Shown: positions 33,402-44,192 of the stretch, in pieces
Position numbering within the stretch: the first letter of the stretch is position 1
Layout of the letters: each line of letters starts with the position of its first letter
Assembly (NCBI GenBank): GCA_963281255.1
Contig: OY725492.1
Location: forward strand, 2,093,696-2,157,695
Length of the DNA: 64,000 nucleotides
DNA from: Aphrocallistes beatrix
Taxonomy: Eukaryota; Porifera; Hexactinellida; Sceptrulophora; Aphrocallistidae
Direction of reading: 5' to 3'
Notes under the pieces: model-generated
What the model was told of the DNA's origin: nothing
The model's input: only the letters and a program-made list of their open reading frames with translations
Database searches by the model: none
Program-made: the position numbers and the translations under genes

Positions 33402-33588
33402 GTTATGAGTACTTATGTTTGTTTACCTTAGTCGCTTAGGAACAGTAAACGAGTTGCTCTATTAGGCAATAGGCATTAGACTCAATCTTATATAGTTGTG
33501 TACCTGTTGTTTTACCTAGTTCACATACTGTTTAGTATTTCTCTTTGCATTACATTGAAGTATCAGTTACATATTTCCAATCGCGACA
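33402..33588 (+). repeat. 3' LTR
   Basis: Same 187 bases as the 5' LTR, preceded by GACGGAGAGA and followed by the target duplicate GCCT and the right half of the palindromic host element. Confidence 0.85.
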
Positions 33589-34384
33589 GCCTCAAACCGG
33601 ACATATCTCATTATAAATCTGTACCAGGAGGAACCTACTTTGCGCGACCACTAAATCATATTCTAATTGCTTGAAAATTTTATAGTGCATATTTGGTGAT
33701 CAAGGTATACTATTCGAAGAGTGTGCATCTAAGGATTTAAACTTTCGAATATTTTGGAGCACTCTAATATATATATATATATATGTGATGTGGGAGTATT
33801 TTGCCTATGGCTCAAGTAAGTTCTGACCTCAGACGAAAATGTCGACTAATCATGGAATTATGACGTCATTGTCACCTTTTTTATAATTAGAAATTTCATT
33901 TTTCGACGATAACTAACCATTTTAAGTGATAGAAGGCAGAAATTTTAATCGAATTTGTGTATTAATATATATCACATATGATATATCTATCATCAAAAAA
34001 GGTTGACTCATCACTCTGTTATGACGTCATCTTTACGCATCAAAAATGAAAAATTGACAAATTTGGTGTCTGCGTGCGATATCGATCTGAACAGTAGGAC
34101 AGACCATAGCCTACTACAATAAGGCCTTTTCACTGAACAATTTTCCATGGGTACTAGGGATAAGATAAAGTGGATTTTCTTACGCACCCATAATATGAAT
34201 AAATAATTTTTGTTCCAAATCGAATTCATCATTTGTTTGATGCATAACTATATGAAACTAGTCTACGTTCCAATAAATTATATATCAATGTTATGGCTAT
34301 TTTCTTTCTCTGCTATATGGTTCCTTTTTACTTTAACGTTGTATTTGTTCTTGAATGTTGGCTCTCAACTGTTTCTATATATAA

Positions 34385-34925
34385 GGATGCGCCACGCAGC
34401 AAAGGGGCAATGGGGAGGCGGGATGGACCTACAAGGAAGTATCCGGCAAGCCAATTCCCTAAGAAGGGTCGGTGCTTTATTTGCGACTCGGACAGGCACT
34501 TTATGGCCCAATGTCCGGAACGGCACCGTGCGAAATGTGGCGAAAGAGGACACGAGTTCCGCTATTGCCCACATACACGAAGTCGAAGAGGGGTATTTCA
34601 GGCCACGACGCAGCATAGTGTTGTACATGAGACTGCGGTTGTGGTACCAGTTAAATGGAACGGCAAACCCATCAATGTAATGATGGACACGGGGGCGGAT
34701 CCTTCGGTGGTGGACAGAGGCACCGTATAAAAGATGAATATCCCTTACAGCACAAAGTACAGTCAAGTGTATGGGCTAGGGCGGACAGCGCTTGCGGTCT
34801 GTGGTACGACCTGCGTTGCGATAGATGTGGGGGATGGTCGACCACTTGAACACGAAATCGAAGTACTCGATACTAACAATAGGGTAGTTATATTGGGGCG
34901 AAGGTTCCTCGCGCGCTTCAAGATA
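34385..34925 (+). pseudogene. gypsy nucleocapsid and aspartic protease fragment
   Basis: The reading starts in mid-protein. Two zinc knuckles follow: CFICDSDRHFMAQC is complete, while KCGERGHEFRYC lacks its first cysteine. The retropepsin active site is MMDTGADPSVVD, and after a stop at about 34730 and a frame change VVILGRRFLARF, the usual ILG..F segment, appears. It belongs to a Ty3/gypsy element different from or diverged from that at 30560. Both ends are truncated. Confidence 0.8.
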
Positions 34926-35053
34926 CTACTTTCGATTGGGAAAACATGAGAGTTAGGCTAGGTGGTTGTTGGAAAACCTATAGCTGCGGCACGCGGGGAA
35001 TACGCGGCGACTAGAGCAGAAATTATGCAGAATGAGATGGGAAAGGAGATAGC

Positions 35054-35938
35054 TTGGAGGCCAGGTTCGATATAAACCCGAAACTATCACCGCGAGAAGA
35101 GACAGCCATACGCAAGGTGCTGTCGAGATGGAAAGACGTTTTCGCGGAGAACCCGAAGAGCCCGCGCGAAATTAGAACCGCGGAACACGTTATCACTCTT
35201 CTGGATGAGCGGCCGACCAGAAGCCGGCCGTTGCGTGTTTCTCCGGAAATTGAGGCGGAGGTAACCAAGCAGATAGATGAAATGCTCGAGAATGGGATCA
35301 TACGTCCCTCTTCTTCCTCTTGGGCGAGTCGAGTGATCTTAGTAAAGAAAAATGACCGGACCCATCGATTTGCCGTAGATTACCGGGATCTCAACGATGT
35401 GACGAAGCGAGATGCCTATCCGATGTCGGATCCCCGAGATGTTTTCGATCGTATGGGAGGGGCAACTGTATTCTCTACACTGGATGGAGCATCCGCATAC
35501 TGGAGCGTGCCTGTGAAGGAAAAGCATAGGGAGTTCACTGCGTTTGTTTCAACGCGCGGCCAGTTTGAATTCAACCGCATGCCTTTTGGATTGTCAAACT
35601 CACAGGCTACCTATCAACGAGCGGTAGACCAGGCTCTACGAGGGTGTCCGAATGTACAGGCATTTGTTGATGACACATGTGTCCACTCGCCCAGTTTCGA
35701 TACGCACCTGGAGCTTTTGGATGAGGCTCAGTTGGCTATTCTAAAAATTGAGGATGAAGAATGTGAGGATTGGGCTTTTGAGTGTACTGATTGCTGTATT
35801 GACGGAAAAGATATGCTACGTTGTATTTTAATGACTTCAAGTAACTGTTTACTCAACAACAAGGCCAAGAATATTACTTCTACCACCTCTTGTCCCAAAT
35901 ATACTCAAAGGGAGATACTTAAACTTACCACTAATTAA
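35054..35938 (+). CDS. gypsy reverse transcriptase fused to a Cys-rich tail
   Basis: A 294-codon frame. Residues 1-225 are a Ty3/gypsy RT: RPSSSSWASRVILVKK, FAVDYRDLN, the first catalytic Asp in STLDGASAYW (D144), FNRMPFGLSNSQATYQR and the active site FVDDT (204-208) in place of the usual YLDD. From about residue 226 the family match ends and the frame continues for 69 residues of unrelated sequence (EECEDWAFECTDCCIDGKD) to a stop at 35936-35938. Thumb, connection and RNase H are absent. The tail may come from the carrier transposon or a host exon. Confidence 0.8.
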   Translation: MEARFDINPKLSPREETAIRKVLSRWKDVFAENPKSPREIRTAEHVITLLDERPTRSRPLRVSPEIEAEVTKQIDEMLENGIIRPSSSSWASRVILVKKNDRTHRFAVDYRDLNDVTKRDAYPMSDPRDVFDRMGGATVFSTLDGASAYWSVPVKEKHREFTAFVSTRGQFEFNRMPFGLSNSQATYQRAVDQALRGCPNVQAFVDDTCVHSPSFDTHLELLDEAQLAILKIEDEECEDWAFECTDCCIDGKDMLRCILMTSSNCLLNNKAKNITSTTSCPKYTQREILKLTTN

Positions 35939-36262
35939 TATATGTATATATATACACCTATATATTTATGTTGTATTCCTTGTCCGTCAACTAAATTATG
36001 TCAGCAGTCAGTAATATCATTATTGTGGGGTAGAGGATGTATAATCACATGATATTGTGTTAAATTTCATTGTATTAAAAACTCGACTTTATCTTATAAA
36101 AGTAGTGAAATGGCCTGTATGTAGTAGGCTATGGACAGACATATTTAGAGATGTTATCTCCCTTATATTTAACCAATGTGACCACAAGCGCCCAAAGGGC
36201 GCCTCCGGCGGACAAAAAGTGTCCGCCAGTCGTGCAGCGCAATCAAGCGAATAGCGCTTGTC

Positions 36263-36840
36263 ATTAATAGTATGCAATGATAATCGAATAGCAATTATTA
36301 CGCATTAAATCGCTCTCGAATCGCCAATCTTATTGACAGAATGTCCAAATTGACACTTCGGGAGTCTTCAATAAGTGACGTCATATTTTGAAATAAAAAT
36401 CTAATCTTTCTTTTAAGGAATGTGTTTAGAAGTTTACTTCTATCATGAGTTAAGACATTGCTCAGAACACGGATATTTCACCAATTTATCTGATTAATCA
36501 AACGACAGTTAGCGTAAACAGAACAAGCGAACAGCAAAAAGAATAAGAAAAATTAACTTTTTATCTTTTATAAGCAAATTACATCTCTAAACTGGCCTCT
36601 GAGTGCATAGGGAAAATTTTTTAATGGGGGCGCATGTCCCCCAGACCCCCAAGATAATCGCTCGCGCTTTCAAATTGCAGACTGGTGTATGAGGTTTCCT
36701 ATTCAAGCTAAGAAATTTGAAATTTGTTACTATCAAATCGCGATTACGCGTGGGGGGGATGATCCCCCCTCGTTTAAATTATGGGGGGGATGAATCACCC
36801 CCATCCCCCCCGCTTCCGACGCCCCTGCCTGCGATTAAAA
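36263..36840. other. No gene seen; G/C-rich hAT-like fragment at 36600-36838
   Basis: The right end GCTTCCGACGCCCCTG and the runs CCCCCAGACCCCC and GGGGGGGATGATCCCCCC match the style of the hAT-type MITE at 4368-4834. The left end is not identifiable. Nothing else is recognised. Confidence 0.45.
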
Positions 36841-37695
36841 TTTCAACATTCTATGACATACTTAGGGCTTTCAATATGTTCCAGGCCTAACTTTATATGT
36901 CAAAAGGTAACAAAGACAAAGTATTTTCAATTCGTTTAATGAATTCGTTGTAGGATTATGCTTCGACTGGTATGTTGGTTGCTGTTATTAATATAATTAC
37001 TGTGGTTAGCACACACGATTATAGACCCGGTTTACGGTCCTGATAAAAACTTTCAATTTTGCCATTGAAAAAGACTGGAAAACAATTTGTATGGATAAAA
37101 TTCCTCAAAATTGTTAACATCTTATATATCTCTATTCTTGATATATGCTGTAAGCCAAACTTATGGATTTTTCACGGGCGGTATCCTTAAATAATATCGT
37201 TGAAATGTAAAATAATCAGGAAGGCATGGAGAAGATGCAAACGGGAGGTGTTCAGTCGAATATTTTGTGATAAAAAGATGTTATACTAATTATGAATTTT
37301 TTTGCCACGTAAAAGTAGGACAAAAGTGTCAGTGAATTGAAAAAAACACATTATTCCCCCAGCTTAAAATTAGAAGAGTTCAAAGAAGTCAATCTCTATG
37401 TTATTTGATTTGCAGAATTCAATGGAGAGATTAGTTTCAATCTAAGTTTGTGCAGAACTGAAATACATCAAATATTAAGCTAAAACTCTCCAAAAGTACA
37501 AGGACCGTAAACCGGGTGTATAAATCGTGTGTGCTAACCACAATAATTATATTATCACAGCAAATCAAATTGCCAGTAGAAAGATAATCCTCTAATGAAT
37601 ACAATAAAAGAATTTAAAATATATATTGTTTCAGTTGCCTTTCGAATTATAAAGTTGGGCCTGGAACATATTGAACGCCCTAAGTAAAATGTCAC
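36841..37695. mobile_element. Nested palindromic element with F1 right end
   Basis: Outer arms (about 36850-36935 against 37600-37690, phrase GTTCCAGGCCTAACTTTATA) and inner arms (36988-37062 against 37497-37565, phrase TGTGGTTAGCACACACGATT) are inverted. A right-half F1 piece ending GGCGGTATCCTTAA at 37190 lies between. It is non-coding. Confidence 0.6.
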
Positions 37696-38070
37696 AAAGT
37701 TATGGTCCAAAACTGGAATTTTTAATTATAGAAAATGTTACAATGACGTCATAATTCCGTGATGAGTGAACATTTTCGTATGAGACTCGAAATTGTTCGA
37801 GCCATCCACAAAATACTCCTCTGTGCTAAAAATCAGCTTTCTGCGTCTGGAAGTTTCTTCAATCAACTCAGCCATTTTAGGTGATAGAAGTTTGAAATTT
37901 TAATCGAATATGTATATAATATATATCACATATAATACAACGCTCATCAAAAAATGACTCATCACCGTGTTATAACCTCATCATTACGCATAAAAAATTG
38001 GAAAATTGACAAATTTTGTGATTTTTTGAGTGATATCAATTATAATTGTAAGACAGACGTATTGAGGGGC
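37696..38070. repeat. Family A pieces, plus then minus
   Basis: The plus part (to about 37868) has AATGACGTCATAATTCCGTG and the AAGTTTCTTCAATCAA phrase. It joins directly to a minus part with TCAATTATAATTGTAAGACA. Neither keeps the hairpin head. Confidence 0.6.
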
Positions 38071-38079
38071 ATGCCTAAT

Positions 38080-38265
38080 TTCCGGGACGGGACACGATCG
38101 TCGGGAAAATCTAGATACTTAATTTCCGTGACGGGATGGGACCATCCCGGGAAATCTAGGTACCTAATTTCCGGGACGGGTTAAGATACCTAATATCCGG
38201 GACGGGACAAGATGATTCCGGAAAAATTTGTCATACTTAATTTGCGGGACGGGACAAAAATACCT
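38080..38265. repeat. Tandem repeat, unit like TAATTTCCGGGACGGGACA
   Basis: Five or six imperfect units of about 30-45 bases that share CTTAATTTCCGGGACGGG. It is a local minisatellite, continued by G/C-rich related DNA to about 38500. Confidence 0.6.
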
Positions 38266-38627
38266 TTTATACAGTCGAGTCGATTCAGTGTATTGTGACA
38301 TCGATTAATCGCGACAACTGCTTATCAATTATTAAATCTCAAGGTATAGAATCATGGGCGGTCACAGGAATTTCCCAAACCGGGCGAGGTGGGGCCAAGG
38401 GAAAAAATCCGGGAACCTTACCATGATTTTGGCTTAGATGGTCGAATGAAATCCGGGGCTGCCGAATCAAACTCGGGGAAAATTCCCCGGATGCCCCACC
38501 TGGAACTTCTCTGAGTAGAATAGTTTCCCCAATAGTGAAAATATTCCAAATTATGAGAAAGCGGCCCATATGTAAATTTTAGGGCAATGTTTACTGAAGT
38601 TGAGTATATTTGTGAACAACCCTTAGT

Positions 38628-39075
38628 CTACATATTCACAGAGCCCCGAGATAACCAAATGAAAGCTTTATCAGCAAAATGTCCCTTGTACATCTATTCT
38701 GACGTTACGTTTTGCCCATTCGATACGGTATAATCGATTTTCTCTGATAACTTGGGCGGGGAATTTTTGGAATTGTTTAAATCCCGGAGGCAATATCTCA
38801 CTGTGGATTTTGTTACTTTTATCGGGGACTTTTAAATCAGAGGGCGGATATATCATTGAATTTCTTCGTATCTACAGTGCAAAGGTTCTGGCGATAATTT
38901 CCTCCTAGGCGAGGGCTTACCAGCACATTTCAAATGTGCTAATGGTTGATTCTTTGTAACCTTTTTGATCATCCGGCTGACAGTAGATATAGAAACACCT
39001 AATTGTAGACCAATTCCCTTGAATGAGTGCTTTCTACCTTCCCATAGAGTTGGAATTCGCTTTCTTTTTTCAACT
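38628..39075 (-). pseudogene. Tc1/mariner transposase, degraded
   Basis: Read on the minus strand, the N-terminal helix-turn-helix is clear (GIGLQLGVSISTVSRMIKKV), followed by a proline/arginine-rich linker. After a stop, RLYRIEWAKRNVRID matches the segment before the catalytic core. In another frame ADKAFIWLSRGSVNM resembles the TDE..F.L.GR..VN region with one catalytic Asp. Two or more frame changes and loss of the C-terminal part make it a relic. Confidence 0.65.
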
Positions 39076-39257
39076 GAGAGACCAGAAAAGCGAAGTAAAT
39101 TATGAACAAGCTAAAAGTAAATTAAATTTCAAACAATTGTCGGGTCATGATGAGGTCAGCATATTTGTCTGAAAATTAACGAAGACATTTCGATATTTTG
39201 GGATATGTCATGTAGTATAATATTAAGGATACCGCCCTCGAAAAACATCGCCTGACA

Positions 39258-40408
39258 TTAAGGTTGGCCTTTCCTATGGGCATTTTGTTTTTCATCAAAA
39301 ATTTGCAAAACTGCATTAATAATTGAAATATTGCAACAGATACAAATTTTTTTTAAAAATTTTGTCATTTTACAAGAAAGAAATCGGACACAATATGCTT
39401 ACAATCCTTTAGAAACTTTTCAAATTCATTCATAAATCGATGATCTAATTAATGAACAGACAGATTTTTGAAATTTGTTAAAAATTCAAACCAAAACACC
39501 CGAAGAAATATATTTTTAGTAATTTTGACACTATTTTTTTCATAACTCTCTTTTTATTCTTAATATCAAAAGTATGTCTGTTCATTATGTTCTACTCTTC
39601 GAGATCGATCAAAAACCAATTTAGATTTCGCCCCTATGTTGAATTTGCAAAAAGTTATCACTTTTATAATTGCTGAAAAAAAGTCTCAGAAAATAGGATT
39701 TAAAAAATATTTATATAAGTCCCTCAATTTCCATTAGTTTTAACTGCTTTGGAATATTAAATAACATGCAAATATCCTTTTTCGACAACTTATAGCAGTA
39801 CTTAACTTCAAAATATGGTAGATAAAAAATTTTCACCATCAGAAGTGTAAAAACTGGTTATTGATGACTGGCCACCCTAAAATAACCACATTCGATAGTA
39901 TCCGCCGGAATCCCTGATCAATAACTTCTTTGAATCATGTCCGATCATCATTTTAATGCTTTTCTTCGTGCTCAGCAATAAATTTCCAGCATTTTGATAT
40001 ATATATTGACCATATTTGGAGAATTTTTTGGATGTCCGTGCATAGCAACGGCCAGGAATTTTTTCACATTCCTGGCCGTTGCTAGGAACCCGAAGCCAAA
40101 GAATTTCTCAAAATGTGTCCAATTTATATATCAAATTGCTGGAAATTAGTGCTGAGGACGAATTTAGCATTAAAATGATGATCTGACATGGTTCAAAGAA
40201 GTTATGGATATGAGACATTTCGGTTCAAAAATGTGTCCTTTTTGAGCGACGCCAGGTGGTACAAGTGGCTCTAAATGGCGAAATATTAGCATTGAAATTC
40301 TAAAAATCGAAATTAATGTTTAGAACCCCTTTAGGGATATAAAAATGAAAGGTCTTTTGGCAAATTTTTGATAAAAAACTCAATGCCCATAGGAAAGGCC
40401 AACCTTAA
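39258..40408. mobile_element. TTAA-flanked element F2 inside F1
   Basis: Starts TTAAGGTTGGCCTTTCC and ends GGAAAGGCCAACCTTAA. The centre has the CCTGGCCGTTGCTA hairpin and inverted copies of a TATATATTGACCATATTTGG-like phrase. No ORF of interest. Confidence 0.8.
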
Positions 40409-41022
40409 TGCTAAATTCGTGCTCAGCACTAAATTTCCAGCAATTTGATATATATATTGGACAAATTTGGAGAAATTCTTTGGCTGCGGGTTCCTAGCAA
40501 CGGCCAGGGACTTATATAAATATTTTCTAAATCCTATTTTCTGAGACTTTTTTCAGCAATTATAAAGGTGATAACTTTTTGTAAATTCAACATAGGGGCG
40601 AAAACTCAACGATTTTTGATAGATCTCGAAGAGTAGATCATAATGAACATGACATATTTTTGATATTAGGAATAAAAAGAGAATTATGAAAAAATAGTGT
40701 CAAAATTACTAAAAATAAAATTCCTCAGGTGTTTTGGTGTGAATTTTTATCAATTTTCAAAATTTCAAAAATCTGTCTGTTCATTAGTTAGATCATCGAT
40801 TTATGAATGAATTTGAAAAGTTTCTAAAGGATTGTAAGCATATTGTGTCCGTTTTCTTCCTTGTAAAATGACAAATTTTATTAAAAAAATTTAATCTGTT
40901 GCAATATTTCAATTATTAATGCAGTTTTGCAGATAACTCTGCGATTCAAATCTGCACTGAAAAAATTAAATGAATCGGTTGAAAAAGTCAAAAGTAGCTA
41001 TTATAGGAAGGGCCAACCTTAA
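40405..41022. mobile_element. Half F2 element
   Basis: F2 interior without a proper left terminus, ending GGGCCAACCTTAA at 41022. It directly abuts the complete F2 copy, suggesting an F2-in-F2 insertion followed by deletion. Confidence 0.65.
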
Positions 41023-42993
41023 AAAAATGGTTATTTTTTTGTTCATAATCCCATTGTATTACTGAGTGGTCTACCATCAAATCGTACTTATTGGACGGCA
41101 TTTATTTTGATTTTTATGAGTTGAGCCCCTAAAGTTTAGTGTTACCAAAATAGAAAAAATATCAGTGGTTTTTCGGCGCATCATTAATTAGTTTCTTACT
41201 TATCTGATATTTTTTTAATGATATAGAACTCAAAATTGTTTCGGCTCCTTTAGAGATTATAAAACAGAAAAATTTAGAAAAAAAGGCATATACTAAAATC
41301 CAATCAAAATAGTTCTATGAGGGACTTCATTTCTAAAATGCTCGGGAAATGGCCGCTGTGATAATAGCTATTGTATCTAAAATAGATTTTTGATCATTTT
41401 TTCAAAAAAATTGTTCAGACCCCACCATTTGTTCGTTGAATGTGGAGAATTCGAATTTGAAGTCAAATTAAGTTTTTCTCTCACAAATTAAAATTTCTTA
41501 AAGTGCTAAATAATTCAGTATTATAACTATTTGTATGGGGAATTATGGGGTGTACGAATACTTTTGTTCAGGCAGTGTATGGTTCCAAAGAGGTCGAAGT
41601 CAAATCTTAAAAACTATTGAAGATATATAATCTTAAATGAAAGGATATATATGATAATATATAAGTTCCTCAAACATCTATTTGACAAAAAATAAATATT
41701 TCTCGACTTATCATTGATTTTCTTGTAATACAAATCCTATTGAGAACTTTGACTATATAAGAAAATGGAGAATCTAGTCATGGAATATGTGTCCAAATGT
41801 AGCTATTAAACTAAAAATCAATGCAATTGTCAGTAATAATGTGTACATAAAAATTGGAGCACAATTCATAATTATTTAGGAAGTTCTGGCCTTTTACCTC
41901 CCAGATTCGGTCAAAGCCCCCCATTTATGGTCCAAAAACTGATTCCTCCCTATCTCTGGAAATATATACCCAAATTCTTAGCTCTCAAAACCTAATATAC
42001 TTTTTGTAGCAGTATATATATGATTCTTTGATAATAATTGTAGTACGTTCTATGGAATGCTAAGTAATAAATTTTTATCACGTGATGACGTAGCATTTTT
42101 CGAAAATCCAACTTGGAAACAAAAATTCGTAGACTCTCGCTCTAACTTCCTGAAATACTTTTAAGAAGCTCTTTATTCATTATAAACCGATGGAGTATAC
42201 TTTGAAGTGCTAGGAGTATGAATTATATTTTCCAATTGATTCAAAATATTCGGGGAATAGGAGCCTGAAGAAAATTTGTGGATTTTCACTATGCTTATGC
42301 TATTAAAACCAAATTTGTTGGATTATATCTAATTCATCAGTATAAATGCGATTAAATGCCCATAAATGCTTTAGTTATCCTTAATTGCTCATTTTACGTC
42401 GTTCTTAATATTATAACTTTAAATCCTTATATCTCGGGACTTGGAAATTTCAAAATTGACCGTTTTAAAATAAAAAAAGTCAAATTTGTTTTGAGATAGA
42501 AGGCTGAAATTTACAATATTTGTTCAATATCATTGTGCGGTAAACGTAAGACCACTCGATTTTCGATATCTTATAAATTTGTGATTTTATTGCTTATTTC
42601 CCGAAAAAATGTGCTTTTTTCGCCGTTTTTTGGAAATTAAAAAAAAAATCCCTCTCAAATGAACAATTTTGGATATTTTAGCTTTCTTTTGGTCCTATGC
42701 GATAGCAAATATGATAGACTATATATGAATTAATTTTCGAAGCATTTGATCCAAACGTATGTTCGAAAAAATATACAGTGGAGAGTCTAACATTAGGATG
42801 TGCTAGTGAATAACGGAAAATAACAGTCTTAGAGACGCTGTAACTCAAAAACTAGAAATGCGAACCAAAAACGGTTTGGCATGCCTCAATATTTTTAATT
42901 GCACTACAAGCCCACGCTTAACATCTTATAGTATATCTCTCTTCTTAATATATGCTGTAAGCAAAACAAAAGGATTTTTCGCGGGCGGTATCC

Positions 42994-43890
42994 TTAAGGG
43001 TGGCCTTTCCTATGGGCATTTTGTTTTTTATCAAAAATTTGCCAAAAGACATTTTTAATCATTTTTAGATCCCTAACGGGATTCTAAATATTAATTTCGA
43101 TTTTTAGAATTTCAATACTAATATTTCGCCACTTAGAGCCACTTGTTCCACCTGGTGTACCATATCCCTGTACCATATCCATAACTTCCTTGTACCATGT
43201 TAGATCATCATTTTAATAGTAAATTCGTGCTCAGCACCAAATTCCAGCAATTTGATATATATTATATTGGACACATCTGGAGAATTATTTGGCTGCGGGT
43301 TCCTCGCAAAGGCCAGGAATGTGAAAAAATTTCCTGGCCGTTGCTATGCACGGACTTCCAAAAAATTCTCCAAATATGGTTAATATATATATCAAATTCC
43401 TGGAAATTCAATCGGGGACATGAATTCAGATCTGACATGGTTCTAAGAAGTTATTTATCTGGGATTCCAGCGGATACTAACGAATGTGGTCAATTTTTGG
43501 GTGGCCAGTCATCAATGACCAGTCTTTCGCACTGTTGATGGAGAAAATTTTGGATATACCGTATTTTGAAGTTAAGTACTGCTATTAGTTGTCTTAAAAG
43601 ATATTAGCATATTATTTAAAAATCCAAAGCAGTTAAAACTAATGGAAATTGAGGGACATATATAAATATTTTCTAAATCCTATTTTCTGAGACTTTGTTT
43701 TTAGCTATTATAAAGGTAATAACCATTTGTAAAATCAACATAGGGGCGAAAACTCAACGGTTTTTGATAGATCCCGAAGAGTAGTTCAAAATGAACAGAC
43801 TTTTGATTGCAAATAAAAAGAGAATTATGAAAGAAATTTCGATTATTAAAGCAATTTTGCAGATAACTCTGCGATTCAAATCTACTTCTT
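42994..43890. mobile_element. F2 element, right end unclear
   Basis: It starts TTAAGGGTGGCCTTTCC and contains the usual interior including the hairpin at 43260-43400, running to CAGATAACTCTGCGATTCAA near 43880, where the terminal GGCCAACCTTAA is missing. The next 130 bases lead into the OGDH terminal exon. Confidence 0.6.
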
Positions 43891-44024
43891 CATCGCGAAA
43901 TCATTGGGGAAATAATGAGAATTTAACCTTTTTTTAATAGTTTTAATAATTATAAACATTTCATAGAACATAACAAATAATTTTTTTTTAAATTCTTGAA
44001 ATTTGCGAAAACATCATTCTTCGT

Positions 44025-44124
44025 CTAAACCTCAAATGCCTTTTGAACTAGAAACGATTGTTCTTCTATGTTTACATACTTATTTCCAGATGCTGTAGCA
44101 GCCGAAGGCTTTCGTCCTACATAC
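44025..44124 (-). CDS. OGDH: OGDH E1 terminal exon
   Basis: After an acceptor TTTTTTTAG on the minus strand the exon contributes one base to a split Arg codon and then reads YVGRKPSAATASGNK and ends KAFEV before TAG at 44025-44027. The vertebrate protein has YVGRDPAAAPATGNR followed by a helix to its C-terminus, so this is the last exon of the 2-oxoglutarate dehydrogenase E1 subunit, which decarboxylates 2-oxoglutarate in the mitochondrial TCA cycle complex. The upstream exon (52168-52397) ends with the complementary two bases of the split codon. The C-terminal tail is shorter and less conserved than in vertebrates. Confidence 0.85.
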
Positions 44125-44192
44125 CTAAAAAAATATAAATGATCTTGGTAAATTATCTTTACCATTAAACTAAATTATTGTGTATTTATATA

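Larger units (their letters stand above)
30560..33588 (+). mobile_element. Ty3/gypsy LTR retrotransposon, internally deleted
   Basis: Two 187-bp LTRs, identical as far as I can read, enclose gag, a stub of RNase H and integrase in plus orientation. GCCT at 30556-30559 and 33589-33592 is a 4-bp target duplication, as known for gypsy-type elements (the first base of the LTR is ambiguous). A purine-rich GACGGAGAGA precedes the 3' LTR and could be the polypurine tract. Protease, reverse transcriptase and most of RNase H are missing between about 31597 and 31605, and gag is frameshifted, so the copy is defective despite its matching LTRs. Confidence 0.9.
30051..33766. mobile_element. Palindromic element (TIR TAGGGTGCTCC) split by gypsy
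   Basis: The left end TAGGGTGCTCCAAAATATTC and right end GAATATTTTGGAGCACTCTA are inverted repeats about 190 bp long. The left half itself contains another palindrome (30230-30550, centre around 30400). The retrotransposon at 30560-33588 splits it within the phrase AAGCCTCAAACCGGACAT. Without the insert it would be about 690 bp, non-coding. Confidence 0.8.
34104..36134. mobile_element. CCATAGC-family transposon carrying gypsy pol, 5-bp TSD ACAGA
   Basis: The ends CCATAGCCTACTACA and TGTAGTAGGCTATGG are inverted repeats with further weak match inward (AAGGCCTTTTCACT against AGTGAAATGGCC). The 5-bp duplication ACAGA lies at 34099-34103 and 36135-36139, and the family A consensus supports the empty site. 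Most of the interior is a gypsy fragment (34385 to about 35729) read into a Cys-rich tail. No DNA transposase of its own was recognised. Confidence 0.75.
33780..36262 (-). repeat. Family A repeat, minus, split by a CCATAGC element
   Basis: The tail side and body lie at 33780-34103 (TATGACGTCATTGTCACC, TATGACGTCATCTTTACG). The head with its hairpins lies at 36135-36262 (GCGCCCAAAGGGCGCC, GGCGGACAAAAAGTGTCCGCC). The phrase GTAGGACAGACATATTTAGAG of an intact copy is interrupted, with ACAGA duplicated, by the element at 34104-36134. Confidence 0.8.
39223..42997. mobile_element. TTAA-flanked element F1 holding F2 inserts
   Basis: It begins TTAAGGATACCGCCCTCG and ends GGCGGTATCCTTAA. After 35 bases F2 sequence intervenes (39258-41022). 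The F1 body then resumes at the point expected from the copy at 14611-16473. It also holds a half MITE at about 41437-41580 (end TTTGTTCAGGCAGTG). The last TTAA (42994-42997) is shared with the start of another F2 copy. Confidence 0.8.

Noticed and set aside
34210-34680. 156-codon ORF overlapping the nucleocapsid region
   Set aside because: The zinc knuckles and DTGAD lie in another frame; this frame has no family features.
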